This document shows positions 26,866-36,931 of a DNA stretch of 64,000 nucleotides, in pieces. Below the pieces are notes generated by a model, which saw only the letters and a program-made list of their open reading frames with translations, was not told where the DNA came from and ran no database searches. The stretch covers positions 46,812 through 110,811 of the forward strand of contig CAVTYQ010000006.1 of NCBI GenBank assembly GCA_963739005.1, read 5' to 3'. The position numbers and the translations under genes are program-made. This DNA comes from DASWJZ01 sp963739005 (lineage in GTDB: Bacteria; Pseudomonadota; Alphaproteobacteria; Rhizobiales; Afifellaceae). The first letter of the stretch is position 1, and the number at the start of each line of letters is the position of its first letter.

Positions 26866-28340
26866 ATGGACCGTCATTGGACCTTCGGTCAGAAGATCGT
26901 CGCGGGCTTCGCCGTGATGGTGGTTCTGACCATCGTGATGGGCGTCGTCTCCGCGATCGCCCTCAACACCGTGGTGGCGAGCAAGGACGAGGTCATCACG
27001 CAGGACTCGCCGCGGCTTGTGCTGGCGGAGCGGATGTACACGCTGCGCGAGCGGCAGGGAAAGACCAACCGCACCTACCTGCTCACCGGCGATCCTCAGG
27101 ATCTCACGGACCTCAACGCTGCGCGCAACGATTTCGACGCGATCATCGAGGAGCTGCGGGCGAAGCGCGAAACGGATGAGGGGCGGCAGGCGGTCGATGC
27201 CATCGTCCGCGCCGAGGCCGAGCATCGCCAGGCCATCGATCAGGTCATCGAGATGCGGAAGGCGAACGCCGATCTGCCGGCGATCGTTGGCGCTCTGAAC
27301 GAGCGCGTGGAGCCGAAGCGCATTGCGGTCACCAGCGCGATCAATGACTTCATCACCCGCGAAACCCGCTCGGTGAACGAAGCGCGCCAACAGTCCAGCG
27401 ACATCGCGGACACCGCGATCAACATGATCGTCAGCATTGCCATCCTCTCGGTTCTGATAGCCGCGGCCGCCGCCTTCTATCTGGCGCGCGCCTTGAACCG
27501 GCAGATCGGCACCGCGGTCAGCCAGGTGCAGAGCTCGGCGGCCGAACTGCAGGCCGCCGCCAACCAGCAGGCGTCCGGCATCAAGGAACAGGCGTCGTCG
27601 ATGGCGGAGATCACCACGACGATCAGCGAGCTTCTGGCGACGGCGCGGCAGATCGCGGAGAGCGCGCAGCGCGTATCGGCGATCGCCGAACAGACGGTCT
27701 CGTCGGCCGAAAGCGGCGACGGCACCGTCGGCGCCGCGCATGATTTCGATCGCCGGCATCCGCCGGCAGGTCGACGCGATCGTCAATCACATGCTGACGC
27801 TCGGCAAGAAGTCGCAGGAGATCGGCTCGGTGCTCGACATCGTCTCCGAGCTTGCCGAGCAGACGAACATCCTGTCGATCAACGCGACGATCGAGGCGGC
27901 GGGCGCAGGGGAAGCCGGCAAGCGGTTCGCCGTCGTCGCCGACGAGATCCGCAAGCTTGCCGATCGCGTCGCCGAGTTCGGCGAAGGAGATTCGCGTGCT
28001 GATCGACGACGTCAGGAGCTCGGTCAACACGACGGTGATGGCGACGGAGACCGGATCGAAGGCCGTCGACGCCGGCTCGCAGCAGTTCGGCGACGTCGCC
28101 GCCGCCTTCAAGCAGATCGCGCGGCTCGTCGCGACGACGACGGAAGCGGCCCGTGAGATCGAGCTTTCGACCAAGCAGCAGAGCACGGCCGTGGAACAGG
28201 TGAACCTCGCCGTCGCCAACGTCTCGCAGGCGACCAAGGAAAGCGAGGCGAGCACCGGCCAGACGCTGCAGACGGCGTCGCAGCTGGCCTCGCTTTCGAA
28301 GGAGCTGATGCGCCTCGTGCAGGCGCGCGCGGCGGCCTGA
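26866..28340 (+). pseudogene. Methyl-accepting chemotaxis protein, interrupted by two one-base frameshifts
   Basis: Three reading frames joined in order give about 490 residues. They hold an N-terminal membrane helix (10-35), a periplasmic four-helix-bundle sensor (about 36-185), a second membrane helix (about 186-210) and a cytoplasmic coiled-coil. The coiled-coil has the receptor tip ELAEQTNILSINATIEAA, then EAGKRFAVVADEIRKLADRV. Removing one T near 27751 restores AHDSIAGIRRQVD. Removing one T at 27976-27977 restores RVAESAKEIRVLIDD. Both sites are short T runs. It is the receptor of the cluster (WspA-like). As written it would be truncated and inactive, although the flanking genes are intact. 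Confidence 0.88.
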
Positions 28341-28343
28341 TCC

Positions 28344-30407
28344 ATGGCGCGGGACCTCTACCGATACTTCCGGGTGGAAGCGCGCGAGCTCGTCGACCAG
28401 CTCGGCAAGGGGCTGCTCGACCTTGAGAAAGGGGCGGGCGGCGAGATGGTGGCGCAGCTCCTCCGCCTCGCCCACACGCTAAAGGGCGCTGCCCGCGTCG
28501 TCAGGCAGGCGGCGATCGCCGATCACGCGCATGCCATCGAGGATCTCCTCGGTCCTTATCGCGACGCCGGCGATGCGATTGAGCCGGCTTCGATCAATGC
28601 GGTGCTGAAGCACATCGATCAGATCGCCGAGGGCGTCGCCGCGCTTTCGGCGGCCGAGGTTTCGAAGCCGCCGGAGCCTGGCAAGTCGGCGGAGCCCGGC
28701 AAACCTGCTCCCTCGGAAGAGCCTGTTCGCACGTTCCGCACCGAGGTCGAGGAGGTCGATGCGCTGCTCGATGGCGTGTCGGAAGTCTTCGCCAGCCTGA
28801 ATTCGCTCCGCGACAGGTTCGGTGCAGTGGAGCGCGCGCGTCACGTTGCGGAGCTGCTTTCCGCTCAGCTTGCGCCAAAGACGGGGAACGGCCACGCCAC
28901 CGTCGCCCGAGCCGACCGGGCTCAGGCGATGGCGGAAGAGCTTAGAACGACAATCGGGAGCCTTGAGCGCAGTCTCGGCTCCGCCTGCGACCGGATGGAT
29001 CGCGAGCTGCACCAGATCCGCGATGTCGCCGAGCAGCTCCGTCTCATTCCCGTCGACATGCTGTTCACATCGCTTGAGCGCACCGCTCGCGACGCGGCGC
29101 ACGCGCTCGGCAAGGCGGTCAACTTCGAGGCGAACGGCGACGACGTTCGCCTTGACGGGCACGTCCTCAGGACCGTGCAGGACGCGCTGGTGCAGATCGT
29201 CCGCAACGCCGTGGCGCACGGCGTCGAGCCGCCCGACGCGCGCGTTGCTGCCGGCAAGCCGGCGGCCGGCCTGGTCTCGATCCGGGTGGAGCGCCGCGGC
29301 CGCCGCGTCGTCTTCCGCTGCCATGACGACGGGCGCGGCGTCGATCTTGAGGCCGTTCGCGCTGCGGCTCTCAGACGGGGCGCATCGGCCGGCAACATCG
29401 GGGAGCTCGATGTCGCCGGCATCGTCAACCTCCTGCTTCGCGGCGGCCTCACGACTTCGACATCCGTCACCGAGGTGGCGGGTCGCGGGATCGGCATGGA
29501 CGTCGTTCGCGAGTCGATCGCCCGTCTCGGCGGCCACGTGATCGTCAAGACCGACGCTGGGCGCGGGACGACATTCGCGCTTGATGTGCCGCTTTCGATC
29601 GCCGCCGTCGATGCGCTCGTGGTGGAGAGCGCCGGCACGGTGGCGACGATTCCGCTCGACGCCGTGCGCCATACGCAGCGCGTGGCGCCACGCGACATCT
29701 CGCGCACCGCGAATGGCGAGACGATCGTGTTTGAGGAGAGAGCGATTCCGCTGGTGCCGTTGTCGCGCGCGCTCCGCATCGGCTCCCCGGTTCGCAGCGG
29801 CCGCGTGTCGGTCGCCGTCATCGTGGAGGGAAGCACCGGGCTCGCGGCCATCGCCGTTGACCGGCTCCGCGGCTTCGCCAACGTTGTCGTGCGCGCGCTT
29901 CCCGACCTCGCGCCGGCCGACCGGATCATCGCCGGCGCCTCGCTCGACGCGGAGGGAAATCCGCAGGTCGTGCTCGATCCCGACGGCCTCGTCGCCGAGG
30001 CGCTTGGCGACACGGCATTCGCCCTCGCGGAAGACCTGCCGGACACGCCGGTCCTGGTCATCGACGACTCGCTCACCACGCGTATGCTGGAGCAGAGCAT
30101 CCTGGAATCGGCCGGCTATCAGGTGGACCTCGCGACCTCCGGCGAGGAGGCGCTCGAAATGGCGCGCAAGAAGAAATACGCGCTCTTCCTTGTCGACGTC
30201 GAAATGCCGGGGATGAACGGCTTCACGTTCATCGCCCGCATCCGCGCCGATGCCGCGCTCCGCGACGTTCCGGCGATCCTGGTCACCTCGCTTGCGTCGC
30301 CGGAGAGCGTCAGGCGTGGGGAAGAAGTCGGCGCGCAGGGCTACATGATCAAGAGCGAGTTCGATCAGGCGCAGCTTCTCGCGCGCATCAGGCAGCTGGC
30401 GGCGTAG
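28344..30407 (+). CDS. Hybrid chemotaxis kinase CheA-REC (WspE-like)
   Basis: 687 residues. Domain order: Hpt (1-105, phospho-His in LAHTLKGAARV about residue 44), linker with repeated PGKSAEPGKPA (105-130), dimerisation region, HATPase (about 240-400) with LVQIVRNAVAHGVEPPDAR, DDGRGVDLEAV and RGIGMDVVRESI, CheW-like domain (400-535), and a C-terminal receiver (565-687) with VIDDSLTTRML, the phospho-acceptor Asp in FLVDVEMPGMNG, and Lys in YMIKSEFDQ. It phosphorylates CheB and its own receiver, and probably downstream receivers. This layout is typical of alternative (ACF, Wsp-like) systems. Confidence 0.93.
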   Translation: MARDLYRYFRVEARELVDQLGKGLLDLEKGAGGEMVAQLLRLAHTLKGAARVVRQAAIADHAHAIEDLLGPYRDAGDAIEPASINAVLKHIDQIAEGVAALSAAEVSKPPEPGKSAEPGKPAPSEEPVRTFRTEVEEVDALLDGVSEVFASLNSLRDRFGAVERARHVAELLSAQLAPKTGNGHATVARADRAQAMAEELRTTIGSLERSLGSACDRMDRELHQIRDVAEQLRLIPVDMLFTSLERTARDAAHALGKAVNFEANGDDVRLDGHVLRTVQDALVQIVRNAVAHGVEPPDARVAAGKPAAGLVSIRVERRGRRVVFRCHDDGRGVDLEAVRAAALRRGASAGNIGELDVAGIVNLLLRGGLTTSTSVTEVAGRGIGMDVVRESIARLGGHVIVKTDAGRGTTFALDVPLSIAAVDALVVESAGTVATIPLDAVRHTQRVAPRDISRTANGETIVFEERAIPLVPLSRALRIGSPVRSGRVSVAVIVEGSTGLAAIAVDRLRGFANVVVRALPDLAPADRIIAGASLDAEGNPQVVLDPDGLVAEALGDTAFALAEDLPDTPVLVIDDSLTTRMLEQSILESAGYQVDLATSGEEALEMARKKKYALFLVDVEMPGMNGFTFIARIRADAALRDVPAILVTSLASPESVRRGEEVGAQGYMIKSEFDQAQLLARIRQLAA

Positions 30408-30409
30408 CC

Positions 30410-31480
30410 ATGGGCAGGATCCGCGCCGTCATCGTCGAAGACTCCGCGACCATCCGCGGCCGCCTCGAGGAGATCCTGAAGGCCGATCCGCAGATCGAGC
30501 TGGTCGGCGTCGCCGTCAACGGCAAGGAGGGGATCGAACTTTGCGAGGCGCTCCGCCCGGACGTCGTGACGATGGACATGATGCTGCCATTGATGAGCGG
30601 CCTCGCCGCCACCGAATACATCATGGCGCACTGCCCAATGCCGATCCTGATCGTCTCGTCTTCCACCAACCGCGGCGAGATTTTCAAGACCTATGAGGCG
30701 CTCGCGGCGGGCGCGGTCGACGTTCTCGATAAGCCGAGCGGTGAGGAACCGGAGGGCGATTGGGAGCGGCGATTCCTCTCGGCGCTCAAGCTCGTCTCAC
30801 GCATCCGCGTCATCACGCATCCGCGCGGGCGGCTTGCGCCGAGTCCGCCGCGCGGCTTGGCGCCGCCGCCGCTGCTCCGTGGCCCGCGAAAACCGAACAT
30901 CGAGGTCGTCGCCATCGGCGCCTCGACCGGGGGGCCGGGAGCGATCGTGCAGGTGCTTCGGGCGATCCCGCCGAGCTTCCGCCTCCCGATCCTCTTCGTG
31001 CTCCACATCCACGAGCTCTTCGCGCCGGCTTTCGCGGAGTGGCTCGACGGGCAGAGCGGCCTCCGCGCGGCATTCGCGCGCGACGCCGAGCCGATCCGCC
31101 TGCATGACGGCCGTGTCGTCATGGCCCCGGCCGAGCGGCACATGATCGTCCGCAACGGCCGCCTGATCCTCACCTCCGATGCACCGCGCTATTCGTGCCG
31201 TCCCTCCGTCGATGTGCTCTTCGAATCGGTCGCGCGCGAATACGGCGCTTCAGCTGCCGCGGTCTTGCTGACCGGCATGGGGCGGGACGGGGCCGCTGGC
31301 CTGCTTCAGATCCGCAACGCCGGGGGCATCACGATCGCCCAGGACGAGGCGACGTCTGTCGTTTACGGCATGCCGCGCGAGGCGGTGCAGATCGGCGCTG
31401 CAAACCAGGTGCTGCCGCTCTCCGAGATCGGTCCGGCGCTTGCGGCGCTGGCGCTCGAAAATGCGGAGGCAGTCGCGTGA
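30410..31480 (+). CDS. CheB chemoreceptor methylesterase/response regulator (WspF-like)
   Basis: 356 residues. The N-terminal receiver (5-125) has VIVEDSATIRGRL, Asp in VVTMDMMLPLMSG and Lys in DVLDKPSG. The C-terminal esterase (about 165-345) has the catalytic triad Ser in AIGASTGGPGAI, His in VLHIHELF and Asp in LTGMGRDGAAGL. It removes methyl groups from the receptor to reset signalling. It overlaps the next gene by four bases. Confidence 0.94.
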   Translation: MGRIRAVIVEDSATIRGRLEEILKADPQIELVGVAVNGKEGIELCEALRPDVVTMDMMLPLMSGLAATEYIMAHCPMPILIVSSSTNRGEIFKTYEALAAGAVDVLDKPSGEEPEGDWERRFLSALKLVSRIRVITHPRGRLAPSPPRGLAPPPLLRGPRKPNIEVVAIGASTGGPGAIVQVLRAIPPSFRLPILFVLHIHELFAPAFAEWLDGQSGLRAAFARDAEPIRLHDGRVVMAPAERHMIVRNGRLILTSDAPRYSCRPSVDVLFESVAREYGASAAAVLLTGMGRDGAAGLLQIRNAGGITIAQDEATSVVYGMPREAVQIGAANQVLPLSEIGPALAALALENAEAVA

Positions 31481-33453
31481 ACAGGCCGGTTCTCATCGTC
31501 GACGACAGCCTGACCGTCCGCATGGACCTCTCGGCGGCTTTCGAGGAAGCCGGCGTCTCCGTGTTCGCCTGCGGAACGATCGCGGAGGCGCGCGCGGCCC
31601 TGGAGCGCGAGAACATCGGCGTCGTCGTCCTCGATGTCCTCTTGCCCGACGGCGATGGAACCGACCTCCTGACGGAGATTCGCTCCAGTCCCGAAGGGCG
31701 GGAGATCGCCATTTTGATGCTGTCGACCGAAGCCGACGTGAAGGATCGTATCCGAGGATTGCGGCACGGCGCGGACGAGTATGTCGGCAAGCCCTACGAC
31801 GCGAAGCACGTCGTCGCCGCTGCGCGAAAGCTGCGTCGGCCGGCGACGCTGGCAGAAGACACAACAACGTCGGTGCTCCTCATCGACGACAGCCTGACGT
31901 TCCGTGAGGCGATGGGTGACGTCTTCCGGGAGGCCGGCTACACCGTCCTCAGTGCGGCGAGCGGCGAGGAGGGACTCGGCATGGTGGCCGACCGCCGGCC
32001 GAGCGTCGTCATCGTCGACGGCCATCTGCCCGGCATGGACGGTGCGACCGTGATCCGCCGTATTCGTCTCGACGCGGCGCTCCGCGGCATTCCCTGCATT
32101 CTCCTGACCGGTTCGGAAGAGGGTGGTGCCGAGCTGCTGGCGCTTGAGGCGGGCGCCGACGCGTTCATCCGGAAGGAGGAGGAATTCGAAATCGTCCTCG
32201 CCCGGACCGCGGCCGTGCTCCGCGCCGCCGGACCGACCGCGCTCGGCGAGATCGGCAGCCTGCACGGCCCGCACAAGGTGCTCGCCGTCGACGACAGCAA
32301 GACGTTCCTGCACCAGACCGCGGACATGCTTCGCGAAGAGGGCTACGATGTCGTCCTCGCGCAGTCGGGAGAGGAGGCGATCGACCTCCTCGCGGTGCAG
32401 CCGGTCGACTGCATCCTCCTCGACCTCATGATGCCAGGCATGGGTGGCAAGGAAGCCTGCCAGCGCATCAAATCCACGCCCAAGCTCCGCGACATTCCGC
32501 TGATCCTGCTCACGGCGGTTGAGGATCGCGGCGCGATGCTCGACGGATTGAGCGCCGGCGCCGACGACTACATTTCGAAGTCGAGCGAGTTCGAGGTGCT
32601 GAAGGCGCGCGTGCGCGCGCAAATCAGGCGCAAGCAGTTCGAGGACGAGAACCGGCGCATCCGCGAGGAGCTTCTGCGCAAGGAGCTCGACGCCGCCGAG
32701 GCGCGTTCGGCGCAGGCGCTCGCCGATACGCGCGCCGTCCTCGTCGCCGAGCTCGAGCGGAAGAACAAGGAGCTGGAAGCGTTCAGCTACTCGGTCTCGC
32801 ACGATCTTCGTGCGCCGCTCCGCGCGATCGACGGTTTCAGCAAGGCGCTGATCGAGGATTGCGCCGACAAGCTCGACGCGGAAGCCATGCAGCATCTCGC
32901 ACGCGTGCGGACGGCGGCGCAAAGGATGGGCGAGCTCATCGACGACATGCTGCAATTGTCACGCGTTACGCGACTGGAGATCAGCCGACGGCGTGTCGAC
33001 CTTTCCGCGCTTGCCCACGAGATCGCCGCCGAGCTCGATCGCCAGGAGCCGGAGCGGAGCGTCGAGGTCGTGATCCATTCCGACATCGTCACTGAGGCCG
33101 ATGCGCGGCTCCTCAGGATTGTGCTCGAGAACCTTCTGGGCAATGCGTGGAAATTCACGCGCAAGGCCGAAAGGCCGCGGATCGAGCTTGGCGTTCGGGA
33201 AGGCGGCGAGCCGGTCTTCTTCGTTCGCGACAACGGCGCCGGCTTTGACATGCGCTACGCCGAGAAGCTCTTCCGTCCGTTTCAGCGCCTGCACACGGAA
33301 GCGGATTTTCCCGGCACGGGGATCGGGCTCGCGACGATCCATCGCGTGGTCGAGAGACACGGCGGCAGGGTCTGGGCGGAGGGCGCGGTCGGGGAGGGCG
33401 CAACCTTCTTCTTCACGCTGCCAAAAGCTTCAATGGCATCGCTCGCCGCTTAG
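31477..33453 (+). CDS. Hybrid histidine kinase with three N-terminal receiver domains
   Basis: 658 residues from a GTG that overlaps the cheB stop. It has three tandem receivers with phospho-Asp in VVVLDVLLPDGDG (about residue 52), VVIVDGHLPGMDG (about 180) and CILLDLMMPGMGG (about 312). A coiled-coil (380-425) follows, then HisKA with His in YSVSHDLRAPLRAIDGF and HATPase_c with ENLLGNAWKFT, DNGAGFDMRY and GTGIGLATIHRVV. No membrane segments, so it is cytosolic. It occupies the position of the output protein in Wsp-like clusters, where WspR (a diguanylate cyclase) would sit. Its partner output regulator is not in the window. Confidence 0.92.
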   Translation: MNRPVLIVDDSLTVRMDLSAAFEEAGVSVFACGTIAEARAALERENIGVVVLDVLLPDGDGTDLLTEIRSSPEGREIAILMLSTEADVKDRIRGLRHGADEYVGKPYDAKHVVAAARKLRRPATLAEDTTTSVLLIDDSLTFREAMGDVFREAGYTVLSAASGEEGLGMVADRRPSVVIVDGHLPGMDGATVIRRIRLDAALRGIPCILLTGSEEGGAELLALEAGADAFIRKEEEFEIVLARTAAVLRAAGPTALGEIGSLHGPHKVLAVDDSKTFLHQTADMLREEGYDVVLAQSGEEAIDLLAVQPVDCILLDLMMPGMGGKEACQRIKSTPKLRDIPLILLTAVEDRGAMLDGLSAGADDYISKSSEFEVLKARVRAQIRRKQFEDENRRIREELLRKELDAAEARSAQALADTRAVLVAELERKNKELEAFSYSVSHDLRAPLRAIDGFSKALIEDCADKLDAEAMQHLARVRTAAQRMGELIDDMLQLSRVTRLEISRRRVDLSALAHEIAAELDRQEPERSVEVVIHSDIVTEADARLLRIVLENLLGNAWKFTRKAERPRIELGVREGGEPVFFVRDNGAGFDMRYAEKLFRPFQRLHTEADFPGTGIGLATIHRVVERHGGRVWAEGAVGEGATFFFTLPKASMASLAA

Positions 33454-33528
33454 CGCGTTCCGCATCTCAGCCTTCGAGTTGCGATTTTTTTTGCGGGCGT
33501 GCCGGACGGAAGCCCGAAGAGCGAAGGT

Positions 33529-33577
33529 TGGTGGAGCCGAGGAGGATCGAACTCCTGACCTCCGCATTGCGAATGCG
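33529..33577 (-). other. attL-like 3' fragment of tRNA-Ala(CGC)
   Basis: The minus strand carries the 3' half of a tRNA. It has the anticodon loop TTCGCAA (complement of 33567-33573, anticodon CGC), 3' anticodon stem, variable AGGTC, T-arm with GTTCGATCC, acceptor strand CGGCTCCA and encoded CCA (33529-33531). The match to tRNA-Ala stops at the base of the 5' anticodon stem, where GCGCA replaces the expected CCGCA. No D-arm follows. This is the usual footprint of tyrosine-integrase insertion at a tRNA 3' end. The integrase gene lies 185 bp to the right. The intact tRNA should sit at the other island end, beyond this window. Confidence 0.85.
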
Positions 33578-33762
33578 CCCCGGGACCACTTACTCTTCAG
33601 TGAAAAGCACAATAACTCCCTTACTTTTCTCTTTTTGAACAATGCTTTAGCCCTTACTCTGGTTTGCGCCTCGCTGTAAGTTGCGGACCGCGAATTCCTG
33701 CCGGTTGGTGACATGGTGCTGACACGGCCGATAACAATTCAATCTCAAAGAGACGCAAAGCG

Positions 33763-35061
33763 ATGACGAAAATCACCAAGCGAACTGTCGACGCCGCAAA
33801 GCCCAATGCAAGCGGCGAGCGATACTATCTTTGGGACAGCCGTCTGCCTGGGTTCGGTCTGCTCGTTCTCGGCTCTGGCATCAAAACCTACTGCTATCAG
33901 TACCGCAACGCCGAGCGACAACAGCGACGGATCACAATCGGTAAGCATGGGTCTTGGACGCCAGGGCAGGCGCGTCGCAAGGCCGAGCAATTTCGACGCG
34001 CCGTCTATGAAGGTCGCGATCCGTTGCGAGAAAAGCGTGCGCTCGAATCCGCTCCCACGGTCGCGAGTCTGTTGGATGCCTATCTTCAAAGCGAGCGGTT
34101 CAATTCGAAGGCCGAAAAAACCAAAGCGGTCGACATTGGTCGGATCGAACGGCATCTGAAGCCACTCCTCGGAAGAAGGCACGTCCATTCACTTACTCCA
34201 GGGGACGTAGAGCGTGCTTTTGCCGCCATTCGCGATGGCAAAACTGCGGTCGACGAAAAAACAGGGAAGCGAGGACGAGCGCGGGTTAGGGGCGGCGAAG
34301 GAACCGCGCGAATGGCCATCAGGCTGCTCCGATCGGCAGTCTCATGGGCGATCGCCGAGGGCATGGTCTCTTCTAATCCATGCACGAATGTCAAGCTTGG
34401 GAGTGACGGCGAGCGCGACACAATACTTGAGGATGCCGCCGCCTACGGTCGTTTGTTCGCCACGCTCAAAACCATGGAAGATCAGAAGCGGCTGCGGCCG
34501 CAAGTTGCTGATGCAGTCCGTTTGATCGCGATGACCGGCGCGCGCCGAGGCGAGGTGGCGGGCCTTCGCTGGTCGCATGTCGACGTAAAGAGGGGGTTGA
34601 TCGTGCTGCCGCCGCGATCGCACAAAACCGGGCGGCGAACAGGCAAGCCCAGAGTGATCGGACTGCCGGACGCTGGGTTGGCAATCATTGCCAAGCAGGG
34701 CCCTGGACGGCCCGACGACTTCGTATTCAAGCCATATCGCGGCGAGGGGCCCCTTGAGCTCTCGAAGCCCTGGCGGGAAATTCGCAGGGATGCGAACCTG
34801 CCCGATGATATTGGACTACACGGCTTGCGGCATTCGATCGCGACGCATTTAGCGATGGCCGGGGCGGGGGCTCCGCAGCTCGCCGCCCTTCTCGGACATT
34901 CACAAATTTCGACTGCTGAACGCTATGTCCATTGGGCGATGGATGCCCGGCGCGCTCTGGCGCAGCGTGCCGCCGCAATTGTGCTCTCGGGCGTCGATGT
35001 ACTCCCGAAAGTCTCAGTCACGCAAGCAAGAGAGGAGCCTGGCAATGTACCAGGTACATAG
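33763..35061 (+). CDS. int: Tyrosine site-specific recombinase (island/phage integrase)
   Basis: 432 residues. The N-terminal DUF4102/arm-binding domain (TKITKRTVDAAKP..., RYYLWDSRLPGFGLLV) is followed by a core-binding domain. The catalytic domain has Arg in MTGARRGEVAGLRW, Lys in RSHKTGRRTGKP, His-x-x-Arg in LHGLRHSIATHLA, His in LLGHSQISTAERYVH and the nucleophile Tyr in that last motif. It integrates DNA at a tRNA-type att site, here the tRNA-Ala fragment just upstream. It is the first gene of the island. Confidence 0.95.
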   Translation: MTKITKRTVDAAKPNASGERYYLWDSRLPGFGLLVLGSGIKTYCYQYRNAERQQRRITIGKHGSWTPGQARRKAEQFRRAVYEGRDPLREKRALESAPTVASLLDAYLQSERFNSKAEKTKAVDIGRIERHLKPLLGRRHVHSLTPGDVERAFAAIRDGKTAVDEKTGKRGRARVRGGEGTARMAIRLLRSAVSWAIAEGMVSSNPCTNVKLGSDGERDTILEDAAAYGRLFATLKTMEDQKRLRPQVADAVRLIAMTGARRGEVAGLRWSHVDVKRGLIVLPPRSHKTGRRTGKPRVIGLPDAGLAIIAKQGPGRPDDFVFKPYRGEGPLELSKPWREIRRDANLPDDIGLHGLRHSIATHLAMAGAGAPQLAALLGHSQISTAERYVHWAMDARRALAQRAAAIVLSGVDVLPKVSVTQAREEPGNVPGT

Positions 35062-35805
35062 ACCGCCCTACAGCCGAGAGCTGTTAGCTCGTCTGGCAAA
35101 GATGCTGCCGAGGCCGGTTGGGTCGGAGGAAGAGCTCGCAGAGGCACTCGCGTTCCTCAAGAAGAATGGGGAGGTACCGACCTTCGCTCGGAACTTCGTC
35201 GTCGACGCCGTTCATGGCATTCTCGATCGACCTCAGCCAACCAAGACGCAGCCGCGATTGGCGGACGACCTCAAGGTGCTGGTCAAAATCGACCACTTAA
35301 CCGCCCAACTCAATGACCGAGATCGGCCGTCTCTCTCCAGTATCGCAGGGCTATTTGGGACGAGAGCTGCCGAGGGATGCCTTTGGCGAACGAAACAAGA
35401 GGACAAGTCAGATTTCGAAATTGAGATTTCTTCTGAACGATTTAGAGGCGGCGACATCGTCTGCCGCAACAACTCTTCAGGCCGAACTCGGTGAAGATCG
35501 CGGGGGCAGCGAACCTATCGACGCGTCGACGCGCGTTTGGCAGCCGCTACGCCTATTTCATGACACGCCTCATTGATCTCTTTGTTGATGTGCGCGGCTT
35601 AGAGAAGCTCACCTCAACGACCGAGAGCAGAGGGGGTCAAAGCTGCTACGAGTTTGTCGATGCGGTCCATCAATATGCCGTCGGAAAGCCTGTTGGACAG
35701 GAGAAGCTGTTCAAGCAGCTCGTCCGAAAGCGAAAGACGAAGAAGAACCCAGAGCGGCCTTTTTACCCGATCCATGAGCCCGAAACCCCTCACTCAGATT
35801 GGTGA
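35045..35805 (+). pseudogene. Unknown island protein, apparently one gene with two one-base shifts
   Basis: An ATG at 35045 with a strong AGAGGAG ribosome binding site overlaps the integrase stop. Its frame reads sensibly (HRPPYSRELLARLAKMLPRP, then LVKIDHLTAQLNDRDRPSL) to about 35335. The next frame then carries GYLGRELPRDAFGERNKRTSQ and LRFLLNDLEAATSSA to about 35525. The third frame carries AFGSRYAYFMTRLIDLFVDV to the stop at 35805. Removing two bases gives a continuous 252-residue protein. Alternatively it is two short coupled genes (35045-35494 and 35491-35805). I do not recognise the family. Position after the integrase suggests an island-specific function. Confidence 0.55.
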
Positions 35806-35880
35806 GGTTCGGCCCCTGACAGGACAGGGATTTCCGGCAAGCTGCTTTGCGTTGATCTTTCAATCGACGGATGCCTTTCG

Positions 35881-36147
35881 ATGGATGAACGCTATCTCGA
35901 TCGGCGTGAGGCCGCCGCCTATCTGAGCGAAGAGCTGGGCCTGCGGGTCGCAAAAAGCACGCTGCAGAAGCTTGCAAGCGTCGGAGGCGGGCCGCGTTAT
36001 CGGCGTTGCGGCAATCGCGCTGTCTACAGCGCGCGCGATCTCGATCAGTGGGCCACCGCGAAGCTGTCGGCCCCGAGATACTCCACCAGCGAAGCACCGC
36101 AACCGCCCGCCACCTCCGAAGGTTCGAATAAGAATCCGGCGGCCTGA
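35881..36147 (+). CDS. Small helix-turn-helix protein, excisionase/AlpA-like
   Basis: 88 residues. The pattern YLDRREAAAYLSEELGLRVAKSTL then GPRYRRCGNRAVYSARDLDQWATAK is the MerR-type winged helix-turn-helix of excisionases and AlpA regulators, ending in the usual DLDxW motif. The Pro/Ser-rich tail is probably disordered. It would direct excision of the island or regulate int. Confidence 0.8.
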   Translation: MDERYLDRREAAAYLSEELGLRVAKSTLQKLASVGGGPRYRRCGNRAVYSARDLDQWATAKLSAPRYSTSEAPQPPATSEGSNKNPAA

Positions 36148-36157
36148 GACTATCAAC

Positions 36158-36931
36158 ATGGCAGCTAGCGATTCAGGCGATCGTGCCGCTCACCCAGCGC
36201 TTCCGGCTCCAATGCCGCTTGAGGGCGAAGTGCTTCCTCCGCCCTCGGCGACCGCTTCATTCTTTCCACCGGATCTCGCTGAGCAGCTTCGCGCGATCGC
36301 GGACCGGATCCGGCCCCGCCAGCAGGCGATCATCGAAAATATCATCGCCTCGGGGCAGGATCTGATCCGAGCAAAAACCCTGCTTAGCCACGGCAGGTTT
36401 TTGGGCTGGGTTGCGACGGAGTTCGGCATGAGCGCCCGCACCGCTCAGAACTACATGAGCGTCGCGAGAGAATTCGGGAAGACAGGCGCAACCGTTTCGT
36501 ATTTGCCCGCCGGACTTCTTTACCGGCTCGTCGAGAGGACCACGCCGGAAACGGCGCGTGAGAAGGTTCGCAAATGGCTTTCGACAGGCGAGCGTCCGAC
36601 GCCGCTGCAGATTGGTACTCTGATCGCAGCCGAGCGGCAAAAAGTGCCGAGGCGCGAGCTGACCGAGAAGCACCAGCTTCGGATGAAGTACGACCGTGTA
36701 TTCGCGAATCGGAACCGGCGCACTAAGCGCGAGAAGGAACAGATCGCTTGGCGCCGAAAAGAGACCTTTGTCCAGCAAATCGGTCAGATCTGCGACCAGG
36801 CTAAACTTCCGCTCATCATCGACTTTTTGGAGCGGGCCGAGCCCAAGGAGATACGGGAAGCCGGCGGCAGGCTGCGGGGATTTCTCAGGCGCAAAGGCTA
36901 CCTCGGGCCGATGAAAGACTATCGCTCGTGA
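36158..36931 (+). CDS. DUF3102-family protein of mobile elements
   Basis: 257 residues from the ATG at 36158. The central region LRAIADRIRPRQQAIIENII, then GQDLIRAKTLLSHGRFLGWV, then FGMSARTAQNYMSVAREFG is the DUF3102 signature, common in integrated elements and plasmids and probably DNA-binding (the SARTAQNYM segment resembles a helix-turn-helix). The basic C-terminal half (NRNRRTKREKEQIAWRRKE) also fits nucleic acid contact. Overlaps the next gene by four bases. Confidence 0.8.
   Translation: MAASDSGDRAAHPALPAPMPLEGEVLPPPSATASFFPPDLAEQLRAIADRIRPRQQAIIENIIASGQDLIRAKTLLSHGRFLGWVATEFGMSARTAQNYMSVAREFGKTGATVSYLPAGLLYRLVERTTPETAREKVRKWLSTGERPTPLQIGTLIAAERQKVPRRELTEKHQLRMKYDRVFANRNRRTKREKEQIAWRRKETFVQQIGQICDQAKLPLIIDFLERAEPKEIREAGGRLRGFLRRKGYLGPMKDYRS

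Noticed and set aside
33480..33495. T-run as terminator of the histidine kinase
   Set aside because: GATTTTTTTTGCG has no adequate GC stem directly before it.
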